Source of the DNA: Gallionella sp.
GTDB lineage: Bacteria > Pseudomonadota > Gammaproteobacteria > Burkholderiales > Gallionellaceae
Assembly: GCA_030645955.1 (NCBI GenBank)
Contig: JAUSMR010000063.1
Span: 1-13,988, forward strand
Direction: 5' to 3'
DNA: 13,988 nt
This document shows positions 1-7,194 of the stretch, in pieces; the first letter of the stretch is position 1; every line of letters begins with the position of its first letter. The translations under genes were made by a program, and so were the position numbers. The notes beneath the pieces are model-generated. The model did no database searches and was not told where the DNA came from. It saw only the letters and a list, made by a program, of their open reading frames with translations.

Positions 1-76
1 TAGGGTGGGCACGATTTTGTGCCCACGCGGTCGGCGAAAACTATTTCCGCGTGGGCACAAAATCGTGCCCACCCTA
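1..76. repeat. Perfect 30-bp inverted repeat with nested palindromes (REP/BIME-like)
   Basis: Bases 1-30 are the exact reverse complement of 47-76, with a 16-base spacer (31-46). Each arm is itself palindromic: GTGGGCAC at 5-12 pairs with GTGCCCAC at 19-26, and the same pair recurs at 51-58 and 65-72. The element can therefore form one long stem or two short hairpins. It lies 5 bp beyond the stop codon of the last gene of the minus-strand operon. This is the architecture of extragenic palindromic repeats found between genes of many proteobacteria. It could stabilise the 3' end of the operon mRNA or help end transcription, but no clear T-tract follows on the minus strand. The left arm starts at base 1, so the element may extend beyond the window. 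The structure is seen directly; the role is inferred. Confidence 0.85.
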
Positions 77-81
77 CCCTG

Positions 82-909
82 CTAATATTCTTCTGGCAGA
101 TTCTTCAGCACTGCCCACGAATAGACCGGCCCCTTGACGCAGACATAGTCCTTGCCCACGTTGCAGCGGCCGCACTTTCCCAGACCGCATTTCATCTTGT
201 TCTCGATGGTCGTGTATATCTGATCGTCCGCGAATCCGAGTTTGTTCAGGTTCTCTATCACGTACTTGATCATGATCGGTGGTCCGCAGGTGATCGCGAC
301 GGAGTTGTCGGGCACAGGATCCTTGTCCATCACGGCTGCCGGTACAAAACCGCAGTAGCCCTCCCATCCCTCCTCTGCCTTGTCGATGGACAGATGGACA
401 TCGACTGACTCGCGCAGCTTCTCGAGTTCCGCCCGGTACATGATGTCGCGCGAGGTGCGTCCGCCGTAGAACACGGTGATGTTCTTGAAGTCGGCGCGTT
501 GCGCCACCGCAGTGGTGATCAACGGCCAGATCGGCGCCAGGCCGCAACCGCCGCCGATAAAGTAGAGATTCTTTCCGCGCCAATCGTCGATCGGGAAATC
601 GTTGCCGTAAGGTCCGCGGATGCCGATGACATCGCCCACCGCCAAATCGTGAAAAGCTGAGGATACGCGGCCCACACGCATGATGCTGAACTGTTTGTAT
701 TCCTTGATCAGCGGCGATGAGGCGATCGAGATCATCGATTCGCCACGGCCAAAGATGGAGAGCATCGCGCATTGGCCGCACTCGTGTTCGAAGAGATCTC
801 CTCCATCCGCAGCCTCGATGCGGAAAGTCTTGATGGCGCGTTCGCCAACCACTTCATCCTTGATAAAGGCGACTCTGCCCAGTTTTGGGAGATAGATGTT
901 ATCCGACAT
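82..909 (-). CDS. flxA: FAD/NAD(P)-binding oxidoreductase subunit (FlxA-like, ferredoxin-NADP reductase family)
   Basis: This 275-residue protein is the likely NAD(H)-handling subunit of the complex. It has a ferredoxin-reductase fold: an N-terminal FAD-binding barrel (about 1-105, with SIASSP at 61-66 at the flavin site), an NAD(P)-binding domain with the glycine motif GGGCGLAP at 119-126 and CGPP at 208-211, and a C-terminal [2Fe-2S] site Cys241, Cys246, Cys249, Cys257 (C-x4-C-x2-C-x7-C). This arrangement matches the PyrK/HydG/AsrB-type subunits and FlxA of FlxABCD-HdrABC, known in Desulfovibrio as an NADH dehydrogenase coupled to Hdr. Its start overlaps the upstream gene by 11 bp and it is the last gene of the operon. 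There is no signal peptide or membrane segment, so it should be cytoplasmic. NADH versus NADPH preference cannot be read from the sequence. Confidence 0.88.
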   Translation of the reverse strand: MSDNIYLPKLGRVAFIKDEVVGERAIKTFRIEAADGGDLFEHECGQCAMLSIFGRGESMISIASSPLIKEYKQFSIMRVGRVSSAFHDLAVGDVIGIRGPYGNDFPIDDWRGKNLYFIGGGCGLAPIWPLITTAVAQRADFKNITVFYGGRTSRDIMYRAELEKLRESVDVHLSIDKAEEGWEGYCGFVPAAVMDKDPVPDNSVAITCGPPIMIKYVIENLNKLGFADDQIYTTIENKMKCGLGKCGRCNVGKDYVCVKGPVYSWAVLKNLPEEY

Positions 910-1933
910 TTTCGGTTACCTTATTCACTACAGCGACGATATCGATTCCCACCGGGCATTCGCTGACACAGCGGCCGCAACCCGTGCACTGGTGCATCCC
1001 GAAATTTTCGTGGAAATACTGAAACTTGTGGTTCACCCGCTGGCGCAGCCGGTCACCGGTGTTCTCCCGCGGGTTGTGCCCTGACGAGTGCATCGTGAAA
1101 TCCGGGAACTGGCAGTTGTCCCACGTGCGCACCCGTTGACCCTTCAGCGGCGCCTTGCTTTGAACTTCGTCGTTGATGTCGAAACAATGGCAGGTCGGAC
1201 ATAGGAAAGTGCAGATGCCACAGCCGATGCAGGCCTGCGCCAGTTCTTGCCACAACGGCGACTTGAAGCTCGCCTTCAGTTTGGCCGGCACTTCATCGGG
1301 ATTGCGAATCGCGCGTTGCGGATAAGCCTCCGCTTCGGCATGCAACTGTTTCACCTGCTTTTGGTCGGCGGCCGCGGGCTCGGTGAACAGACTGCCGGCT
1401 GCTGTCATCAGCGCCTTGCCAGTTTCGGTGATCGCCTTCACGAAGTAACGGTCACCCATGTCGGTCATCTGAACGTCGAGCCCGTCGGTGGAAACCGGCG
1501 AACCGCCAACTGACAGGCAGAAGCAGGTGGCATTGGGCGGCTTGTTGCATGCCAGTCCCACGTAAGCCACGTTCTTGCGGCGCGCCTGGTAATAAGTGTC
1601 CTCGACATGATCGGTGAACACTTTATCCATGCGCGGCACACCCTTGCCGTCACACGGACGGACGCCGAACACGGCGTGACGCGTTGTCTTCGGCAATATC
1701 TGCGTCAGCTTGGGAGGCTCGCCCTTGATCTGTTCGAACGAGAAGAAAATCTCACGCTGGGGAAAGGTGAGCTCCTTGGGCGACTGCCTGGTGTTGGGGT
1801 GGTCAAGCCGGGCTGCACCGCTGACCGGCTTGTAAGTCCAGATGCCATCTTCAAAAGCGGGCGCATGAACCTCCCAGTCGGCCAACGCGGCAATCCAGTC
1901 GTCGATGCGCTTTTTTTCTAAAATCTTTTCCAT
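899..1933 (-). CDS. 4Fe-4S dicluster electron-transfer protein (HydB/AsrA-type, Flx module)
   Basis: This 344-residue protein is related to the beta (iron-sulfur) subunits of sulfhydrogenases and anaerobic sulfite reductase subunit A. The N-terminal part carries GVRPCD (Cys94) and a Cys137/Cys139 pair typical of that family. Two ferredoxin-type motifs follow: Cys235-Cys238-Cys241-Cys245, then extra cysteines at 248, 250 and 274, and Cys316-Cys319-Cys322-Cys326. In sulfhydrogenase-type enzymes this subunit passes electrons between the FAD/NAD subunit and the rest of the complex; it is immediately followed by just such a subunit (11-bp overlap). It lies 4 bp after the upstream dicluster gene. 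It corresponds to one of the two iron-sulfur Flx subunits, but I do not assign FlxB versus FlxC. No hydrogenase large or small subunit is present, so it is not part of a hydrogenase here. Confidence 0.85.
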   Translation of the reverse strand: MEKILEKKRIDDWIAALADWEVHAPAFEDGIWTYKPVSGAARLDHPNTRQSPKELTFPQREIFFSFEQIKGEPPKLTQILPKTTRHAVFGVRPCDGKGVPRMDKVFTDHVEDTYYQARRKNVAYVGLACNKPPNATCFCLSVGGSPVSTDGLDVQMTDMGDRYFVKAITETGKALMTAAGSLFTEPAAADQKQVKQLHAEAEAYPQRAIRNPDEVPAKLKASFKSPLWQELAQACIGCGICTFLCPTCHCFDINDEVQSKAPLKGQRVRTWDNCQFPDFTMHSSGHNPRENTGDRLRQRVNHKFQYFHENFGMHQCTGCGRCVSECPVGIDIVAVVNKVTENVG

Positions 1934-1937
1934 GCTG

Positions 1938-2969
1938 TTACCTGATGAAATCGCCGGGGTCGTTATCGAGGAAGGAGGCTACCAGCGAAGGCCCTCCGAT
2001 GCTTGCGCCAGGCTCGTAGCCAAATTTTTCGCGCGCTTCCCGTTCCATTTTGTTGTTGAGCATCCGTATCGGGATGTTGACCGGACAGGCTCGTTCGCAC
2101 TCGCCGCAGTCGGTGCATCGTCCGGCCAGATGCATCGCGCGCGTCAAGAGATAGGTGATATTTTCGGAACGCATTGCCGACCGCTCGATCCAGCGAACAC
2201 GATCGGCTTTTTCCGCCGCCGAAGTTTGCTGTGTTACCGGGAAGGTGATGCTGTCTACCACGCACTCATCGCAGTAGCACATCGGGCACACCGAACGGCA
2301 CGCGAAACAACGCATGCAGCGGTCGAAATGGTGGCTCCAGATGTCCCAGCGCTCACCGGAGCCCTGCGCTTCGAAGCGGGTCAGAGCGGCAAACGGCTCC
2401 GCCAATTTGCGTCCTGTCTTGTCCTCGCCGAACACCACGTTGTGCTCCTTGGGGAAGGGTATGCGGCATTCCAGGCAGCGATCCGCCATCACCTCACGGG
2501 CTGGCAAGCGCTTCTCGCCTTCCGCAGTGGTGAATACGTAATCGTCTCCGTCGAAAGCGGCGAGCGTAGCCTGGACTCCGTTCAGTTGGGTGGCCAGCTT
2601 GCGTTCGTCAAGCACCCCGGTGCCCTCGCAGGATACACCGATGATGTAAACGTCCTCGCGCTTGAAGTAGTGCTCCTGCAGCAGCACGACGATGGAGCGG
2701 GCATCGCACCCCTTGGCGACGATGGCGATGGGCGAACCCGAAGCCTTACGCAGGTGTGCCAGAAATTTGCTGTCATGTACCAGGTACAGGGACAGATTGT
2801 GATAACAGGTTGGATCCCATATCAACTCCTCGGCCTGTTCCGGGCTGGTAATAAATGCGGGCTCGGCGGGCATACCGCGGCTGCCCCGCCGGTAGCCTAT
2901 GACGGTGCGAACTTCGCCCTTTGCGAGCATATCCCTCGCCGTGTCGCGAATGTCCTGAATATTGATCAT
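1938..2969 (-). CDS. FrhB/FdhB-like N-terminal domain fused to 4Fe-4S dicluster domain (Flx module)
   Basis: This 343-residue protein has an N-terminal half (about 1-160) resembling coenzyme F420 hydrogenase/dehydrogenase beta-subunit-type domains, with the signature GCDARS at 87-92 and further cysteines at 114, 165 and 168. The C-terminal half holds two [4Fe-4S] motifs: Cys218-Cys221-Cys224-Cys228, trailed by Cys231, Cys233 and Cys236, and Cys285-Cys288-Cys291-Cys295. Such proteins are electron conduits in Flx-Hdr and related FrhB/FdhB-Hdr systems. Its ATG overlaps the stop of the MvhD-like gene by 4 bp, which fits stoichiometric production. An F420 role is unlikely in a betaproteobacterium; the family name reflects fold rather than cofactor. 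Function is inferred from domains and neighbours. Confidence 0.84.
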   Translation of the reverse strand: MINIQDIRDTARDMLAKGEVRTVIGYRRGSRGMPAEPAFITSPEQAEELIWDPTCYHNLSLYLVHDSKFLAHLRKASGSPIAIVAKGCDARSIVVLLQEHYFKREDVYIIGVSCEGTGVLDERKLATQLNGVQATLAAFDGDDYVFTTAEGEKRLPAREVMADRCLECRIPFPKEHNVVFGEDKTGRKLAEPFAALTRFEAQGSGERWDIWSHHFDRCMRCFACRSVCPMCYCDECVVDSITFPVTQQTSAAEKADRVRWIERSAMRSENITYLLTRAMHLAGRCTDCGECERACPVNIPIRMLNNKMEREAREKFGYEPGASIGGPSLVASFLDNDPGDFIR

Positions 2970-3400
2970 GTGCGCTCCGCCTTCTTCAACTTCTCCTGCG
3001 GCCCGAGCGGCTTGAGGTCATCGACAAAGTCCGTGATGACTTGGGCAAACTTGGCACCCTCGGCGGCCGACACCCAGGACATCCGGAACCGGTTCGGCTC
3101 GACGCCGATAAATTCGAGCAGTTCCATGACCAGGTGCATCTTGCGACGCGCCAGAAAGTTGCCCTCGATGTAATGGCAGTCGCCGATATGGCAACCCGAT
3201 ACCAGAACACCGTCCGCCCCCTTGTTAAAGGCCGACAGAATATACATAGGCGATATGGCACCCGTGCACGGAACGGTGATCGGCGTCGCGTTGGCAGGGT
3301 ACTGGATCCGCGAGACACCGGCCAGATCGCTGCCCGCCGATGAGCACCACTTGCACAAAAAGGCGACGACCCTGGGTTCGTAAGTTTGTTGATCCGACAT
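2966..3400 (-). CDS. mvhD: MvhD/FlxD-type [2Fe-2S] electron-transfer subunit
   Basis: A 144-residue soluble protein of the MvhD family. Five conserved cysteines are visible: FLCKWC (Cys16, Cys19), PCTG (Cys45) and GCHIGDCHY (Cys70, Cys75). In methanogens MvhD carries a [2Fe-2S] cluster and links the electron donor (the MvhAG hydrogenase) to HdrA; in FlxABCD-HdrABC, FlxD plays the same part for the NADH module. Here it sits between hdrA and the Flx-like subunits, exactly where that bridging role predicts. The start is preceded at a good distance by an AGAAGGA ribosome-binding sequence, and its stop overlaps the next start. The length is close to the family norm and it is not fused to HdrA. Confidence 0.93.
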   Translation of the reverse strand: MSDQQTYEPRVVAFLCKWCSSAGSDLAGVSRIQYPANATPITVPCTGAISPMYILSAFNKGADGVLVSGCHIGDCHYIEGNFLARRKMHLVMELLEFIGVEPNRFRMSWVSAAEGAKFAQVITDFVDDLKPLGPQEKLKKAERT

Positions 3401-3403
3401 CTA

Positions 3404-3433
3404 TTTTCCTTCTCTCAATCCGGTTTTCCTTCT
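3404..3433 (-). repeat. Duplicated Shine-Dalgarno-like repeat ahead of mvhD
   Basis: In the 34-bp gap between hdrA and mvhD the ten-base unit TTTTCCTTCT (plus strand) occurs at 3404-3413 and again at 3424-3433, exactly 20 bp apart. Read on the coding strand each copy is AGAAGGAAAA, a ribosome-binding sequence. The copy nearer the start codon is correctly placed; the other overlaps no start codon. It may be a small duplication or a standby ribosome site. The role is inference. Confidence 0.6.
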
Positions 3434-3434
3434 A

Positions 3435-5384
3435 TCAAGCCAGGCACGCTTCGATCATTTCCTGGATCTGCAGCTGCGTGACATTCTTGACATCAATAGC
3501 GGCGCGCAGGCAGGTGGCCGAGCAACTGCCGCAACCCTCGCAAAGCGCCTCGTTCACTACAGCCTTTCCGTTTTCCAGGCGGATCGCTATGAAAGGACAG
3601 GCATCGACGCACATCCCGCAGCCGGTGCAGTGGGAAGGACGCACCTTGGCTATCAGCGGCGAGCGGCTGAGGGTTGACTGCGACAGCAGCGCAATCACTT
3701 TGGCGGCCGCCGCGCCTGCCTGGGCGACGGTTTCCGGAATATCCTTGGGAGCCTGTGCAGCACCCGCCAGGTAGATACCGCCGGTGACGCTCTCGACCGG
3801 CCTCAGTTTGGGGTGAGCCTCGGCCAGAAAGCCATCCTTGTCGCGACCGATCTTGAGTACCTTGGCAATCTCTGTGGTTCCCTTCGAGGGCACCATCGCG
3901 AGTGCCAGCACCACCATGTCGGCGTCGATCTCCACGTTCTGGCCGGACAGGGTGTCGGTGCCGAGCACGCGAACCTTGCCGTTATGCCGGTAGAGCCTGG
4001 AGACACGGCCACGCAGGTAGAGCGTATCGTTGTCTTCCATGGTGCGCTGCACGAACTCTTCGTAGCCCTTGCCGCCGGAGCGAATATCGATGTAGAACAC
4101 GTAGGCGCGACCGTCAGGAACGTGATGCTTGTAAAGCTGGGCATGCTTGGCGGTGTACATGCAGCAGATCTTCGAGCAGTAAGCGCAATGCTTAGCTGGG
4201 TCGCGCGATCCGACGCACTGGATAAACACCACATTTTTAGGCTCTTTGTGATCGGATGGCCGGAGTATATGGCCCTGGGTAGCGCCCGAGGCCGAGCACA
4301 GGCGCTCGAATTGCAGGCCGTCAAGCACATCGTCGATCTTGCCACCGCCGAGTTCCTGCATATTCTCCTGATCGTAGAGATCGAAGCCGGTCGCAACCAC
4401 GATGGCGCCCACATCCTCGGTCACCGTCTCGGGCAGCATGTCGTAGTTGATGGCATCGGCCTCGCAGACATCCTTGCACTTGCCGCAGACAACAGGATTC
4501 AAGCCCAGGCATGTATTTTCATCGAGTGTGTAGCTGGCCGGGATAGACTGCGCATAAGGAATATAGATAGCCCGCCGGGCGTTCAGATTAAGTTCGTATT
4601 CGTTCGGCACCACTACCGGGCAGACTACGGTACATTCGTCGCAAAGCTTGCATTTGTCCGGATCCACATAGGTGGGTTTCTTGAGGACCTTGACCCGGAA
4701 GTTGCCCACGGAGCCTGTGACCTCTTGCACTTCGCTATAGGTCATCAGTTTGACCTTGGGATGGCGCTTCACCTCGACCATCTTGGGGGACAGGACACAC
4801 TGCGAACAATCAAGTGTCGGAAAAGTCTCGGAGAGCTGAAGCATGCGGCCGCCGATGGTGGCCTGCTTCTCGACCAGCACTACTTCCACGCCGGCGTTGG
4901 CGATGTCGAGAGCCGCCTGGATACCGGCGATACCTCCACCTATCACCATTGCCCGCCTGGTGACGCTAACAGCGATCGCATCCAGGGGTTGGTTGCGGTT
5001 AACCCGCCGCACGATGCTGCGCGAAATTTTGATCGCCTTCTCGGTTCCCTTGGCTTTGTCTTTGTGAACCCAACTGCACTGCTCGCGGATATTGGCGATT
5101 TCGCAGGTGAAATTGTTGATGCCGGCCCGCTTGGCGTTATCGCGGAAGGTCTTTTCATGCAGGTTCGGCGAACAGCAGGTAACGACGACGCTGTCCAGCT
5201 TGTTGTCCTTGATTGCCTGAACCACCGACTCCTGGCCAGGCTCCGAGCACATGTAGACATATTCCTGGGTGAAGGCAACAGTATCCTCACCGGCCATCTC
5301 CTTGGCCACCTTCGCCACATCGACGGTGGCGGCGATATTGGTGCCGCAATGGCAGACAAAAACGCCGGTGCGCTTTTTCGTCAT
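3435..5384 (-). CDS. hdrA: HdrA: FAD and multi-[4Fe-4S] electron-bifurcating subunit
   Basis: This 649-residue protein is a full-length HdrA. Residues 146-157 carry the FAD-binding glycine motif (GGGIAG at 149-154), followed by DCSQC at 192-196. Iron-sulfur motifs run Cys245-248-251-255, Cys292 with Cys300-303-307, the HdrA pattern C-x12-C-x3-CC (Cys390, 403, 407, 408), and a C-terminal double ferredoxin at Cys586-589-592-596 and Cys615-618-621-625; the last motif lacks the usual proline after its final cysteine. In HdrABC the FAD of HdrA is the bifurcation site. The long form with ferredoxin inserts separates it from the short sHdrA of sulfur-oxidising bacteria. Its ATG overlaps the korC stop by 4 bp, tying it to the ferredoxin-dependent oxidoreductase. 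No selenocysteine and no MvhD fusion is seen. It is cytoplasmic by lack of any signal sequence. Confidence 0.96.
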   Translation of the reverse strand: MTKKRTGVFVCHCGTNIAATVDVAKVAKEMAGEDTVAFTQEYVYMCSEPGQESVVQAIKDNKLDSVVVTCCSPNLHEKTFRDNAKRAGINNFTCEIANIREQCSWVHKDKAKGTEKAIKISRSIVRRVNRNQPLDAIAVSVTRRAMVIGGGIAGIQAALDIANAGVEVVLVEKQATIGGRMLQLSETFPTLDCSQCVLSPKMVEVKRHPKVKLMTYSEVQEVTGSVGNFRVKVLKKPTYVDPDKCKLCDECTVVCPVVVPNEYELNLNARRAIYIPYAQSIPASYTLDENTCLGLNPVVCGKCKDVCEADAINYDMLPETVTEDVGAIVVATGFDLYDQENMQELGGGKIDDVLDGLQFERLCSASGATQGHILRPSDHKEPKNVVFIQCVGSRDPAKHCAYCSKICCMYTAKHAQLYKHHVPDGRAYVFYIDIRSGGKGYEEFVQRTMEDNDTLYLRGRVSRLYRHNGKVRVLGTDTLSGQNVEIDADMVVLALAMVPSKGTTEIAKVLKIGRDKDGFLAEAHPKLRPVESVTGGIYLAGAAQAPKDIPETVAQAGAAAAKVIALLSQSTLSRSPLIAKVRPSHCTGCGMCVDACPFIAIRLENGKAVVNEALCEGCGSCSATCLRAAIDVKNVTQLQIQEMIEACLA

Positions 5385-5950
5385 GACGCATCTCCGAGAG
5401 TATTCTTGCTCATCATCTGAATGCCGTGCTCATAGCCCTTATCGAATGCTTTGATGTTGATTTTCAGGAAACGTTCGGGAACCAGACCGGGCAGAGCCTT
5501 TTTCATGGCATCGGCGGTTACCACGTCTGTGACCGCAGTGAAAAAGCCAAGTGCCACGAGATTGGTGAACAGGCGATTGCCTAGCTCTTCGGCATAGCGG
5601 GTCGCCGGCACCCGCAACAATCTGAGATCCGGATGCTCACCACGCAGCTTCACCAGATCCTGTTCGACAATCAGCGTCCCACCTTTGGGTAGCTCGCTGT
5701 AATACTTGTCGTAAGCCTCTTGGGACAGCGCCATGAGAACTCCGGGTTGGGTAATGTAGGGATAGAGGACGCGCTCGTCGGAAACCACGAGTTGCGCGGC
5801 ACAAGCGCTACCGCGAGCCTCGGGCCCGAAGGCCTGTGTCATGGTGGCGAACTTGTCGTCGTACAGGGCCAGCGCCTTGCCAGTGATCAGGGCGCAACGG
5901 ATGATGCCCTGTCCGCCGAATCCCGAAAACCTGATTTCTTGTGTGCTCAT
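5381..5950 (-). CDS. korC: 2-oxoglutarate:ferredoxin oxidoreductase, gamma subunit
   Basis: A 189-residue protein of the pyruvate/2-oxoacid:ferredoxin oxidoreductase catalytic (gamma) family. The diagnostic glycine-rich start GFGGQG lies at residues 10-15, and the sequence TQAFGPEARG that follows is typical of KorC. The length is normal for a free-standing gamma subunit. It sits 11 bp after korB and overlaps hdrA by 4 bp, so the catalytic enzyme and the Hdr module are translationally coupled at this junction. The enzyme interconverts 2-oxoglutarate + CoA with succinyl-CoA + CO2, using ferredoxin. The substrate is inferred from the four-subunit type and the dicarboxylate-handling neighbours; another 2-oxoacid cannot be excluded. 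Confidence 0.93.
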   Translation of the reverse strand: MSTQEIRFSGFGGQGIIRCALITGKALALYDDKFATMTQAFGPEARGSACAAQLVVSDERVLYPYITQPGVLMALSQEAYDKYYSELPKGGTLIVEQDLVKLRGEHPDLRLLRVPATRYAEELGNRLFTNLVALGFFTAVTDVVTADAMKKALPGLVPERFLKINIKAFDKGYEHGIQMMSKNTLGDAS

Positions 5951-5961
5951 GCGCTCGATTC

Positions 5962-7194
5962 CTACTTACGGGTCTTTTTAGGCGCGGCTTTGGCCACAGC
6001 CTTGGTTTTGGCGGTTGCCTTGGGTGCGGCTTTTTTCGCTGCCTTGGGCGCTACTTTCGCCTTGGACGCGACCTTTTTGGCCGGGGCTTTTGCCGCAGCT
6101 TTCTTCACGGGCTTGACCGCAGCCTTCTTCGCTGCTTTGGGTGCGGCAACAGCTTTTGCAGGAGCCTTCTTCGCTGCCTTGGCTGGAGCCTTCTTCACCT
6201 TAGCAGTGGAGGCTTTCCGGGTTTTTGTGGATACCGCCTCTCCCTGCTCTTCCGCTGCTGCCATCGCGGCGCGGCGAGCGGCGATCCTCTCCTTCTCGGC
6301 TTTTTCCTCAGCCTCCCGTTCGGGCATGGTCTTGCCGTAGAGCTGATAATCGTCCCCTACCAGCTTGATGCTGCATTTTTCGGTGGCTTGCAGATACGAA
6401 GGCTTGTTCTTGTCGACAAACTTGCCGATGACGATCTTGCCCTGATAATCGATGGCCGTCTCGCGGGTATCACAGCCATGTTTGAGTATCGAGTTATCCT
6501 GATAATGCTGCAGCATGTCAACGCCATCGCCGAGGCGGTTGCGGCGCAGATAGAGTGTCGTGCAGGGCGAGATGACCTCGATGAATGAGAAACCCTTGCG
6601 CAGCAACGCTTCCTCGATCGACTGGGTGACGTTGCGAGAATGCATCGAAGTCCAGCGCGCGATGTAAGTTGCACCAGCGGCATCCATCAGGAAAGGGAGG
6701 CTGAACGGATATTCGTAGTTGCCGTAGGGTGTAGTCGAGGCAATGGCCGAGTTTGGCGTGGTCGGCGTCACTTGGCCGCCGGTCATGCCGTAGGTGAAAT
6801 TGTTGTTGCAGATGACCACCAGGTCCATGTTGCGCCGTGCGGCATGGATCAGGTGGTTGCCGCCGATACCGGTTAGGTCGCCCTCGCCGCTGAACACCAC
6901 CACCGTCAGTTCGGGGTTGGCCAGCTTGATGCCGGTGGCCACCGGAATGGCGCGGCCGTGCGTGGTATGGATCGAATCGAAGTTGACATAACCCGCAACA
7001 CGCCCGGTGCAGCCGATACCCGACACCACGACCAGCTTCTTGGGGTCGATGCCGCTGCGCTTGACGGCCTCGGCAAAGGAGTTCACCTCGGAGCCGATGC
7101 CACAGCCAGGGCACCAGATATGCGGCATCCGGTCCATGCGCAGGGCGCTAGCCATGGGGCTGCCTGCCTTGAATTTTCCGAGTTCTGTGCTCAT
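5962..7194 (-). CDS. korB: 2-oxoglutarate:ferredoxin oxidoreductase, beta (TPP) subunit with histone-H1-like C-terminal tail
   Basis: This 410-residue protein has a normal KorB core of about 285 residues followed by a long extension. CPGCG at 28-32 and the thiamine-diphosphate motif that begins GEGD at 103 and ends NNN at 130-132 define the TPP-binding subunit; GMTGGQ at 136-141 is also typical. From about 290 to 323 comes a charged, Glu/Lys/Arg/Ala-rich, probably helical linker, and 324-410 is a Lys/Ala/Pro low-complexity tail of the histone H1/AlgP type. Other KorB proteins of this class end near the core, so the protein is about 110-120 residues longer than usual. The reading frame is open to the TAG stop without sign of frameshift. 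It overlaps korA by 4 bp. The core function is firm; the tail function is unknown. Confidence 0.94.
   Translation of the reverse strand: MSTELGKFKAGSPMASALRMDRMPHIWCPGCGIGSEVNSFAEAVKRSGIDPKKLVVVSGIGCTGRVAGYVNFDSIHTTHGRAIPVATGIKLANPELTVVVFSGEGDLTGIGGNHLIHAARRNMDLVVICNNNFTYGMTGGQVTPTTPNSAIASTTPYGNYEYPFSLPFLMDAAGATYIARWTSMHSRNVTQSIEEALLRKGFSFIEVISPCTTLYLRRNRLGDGVDMLQHYQDNSILKHGCDTRETAIDYQGKIVIGKFVDKNKPSYLQATEKCSIKLVGDDYQLYGKTMPEREAEEKAEKERIAARRAAMAAAEEQGEAVSTKTRKASTAKVKKAPAKAAKKAPAKAVAAPKAAKKAAVKPVKKAAAKAPAKKVASKAKVAPKAAKKAAPKATAKTKAVAKAAPKKTRK
5965..6225 (-). other. Lys/Ala/Pro-rich repetitive tail of KorB
   Basis: This stretch encodes KorB residues 324-410, built of irregular units such as KKAPAKA, APKAAKKA and AKKVASKAK. 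It contains almost only Lys, Ala, Pro, Val, Thr, Ser and Arg, so it is very basic and likely disordered. At DNA level it is imperfectly repetitive: a 19-base unit at 6122-6140 recurs at 6164-6182 with one change. Similar tails occur in bacterial H1-like proteins and AlgP, where they bind DNA or polyanions. Its presence on a metabolic enzyme is unexpected. Confidence 0.85.

Noticed and set aside
1..76. Classical intrinsic terminator or CRISPR unit
   Set aside because: The inverted repeat lacks a clear trailing T-run on the operon strand, and there is no regularly spaced direct-repeat array.
1905..3173. Long plus-strand open frame of 422 codons opposite the two Flx-type dicluster genes and part of mvhD
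   Set aside because: It spans the junctions of well-recognised minus-strand genes and has no recognisable domain; it is a GC-bias shadow.
82..3400. Hydrogenase operon (MvhADG or sulfhydrogenase)
   Set aside because: Only electron-transfer subunits are present; no NiFe large or small subunit with its cysteine motifs is encoded in the window.
3813..5420. Plus-strand open frame of 535 codons opposite hdrA
   Set aside because: It mirrors hdrA, which has complete cofactor motifs; the antisense translation is His/Leu/Asp-rich with no family resemblance.
5941..6588. Plus-strand frames opposite the korB tail that look like Ala/Phe/Leu-rich membrane proteins
   Set aside because: Reverse translation of a Lys/Ala repeat produces Phe/Leu/Ala runs; the minus-strand frame is continuous with the KorB catalytic core.
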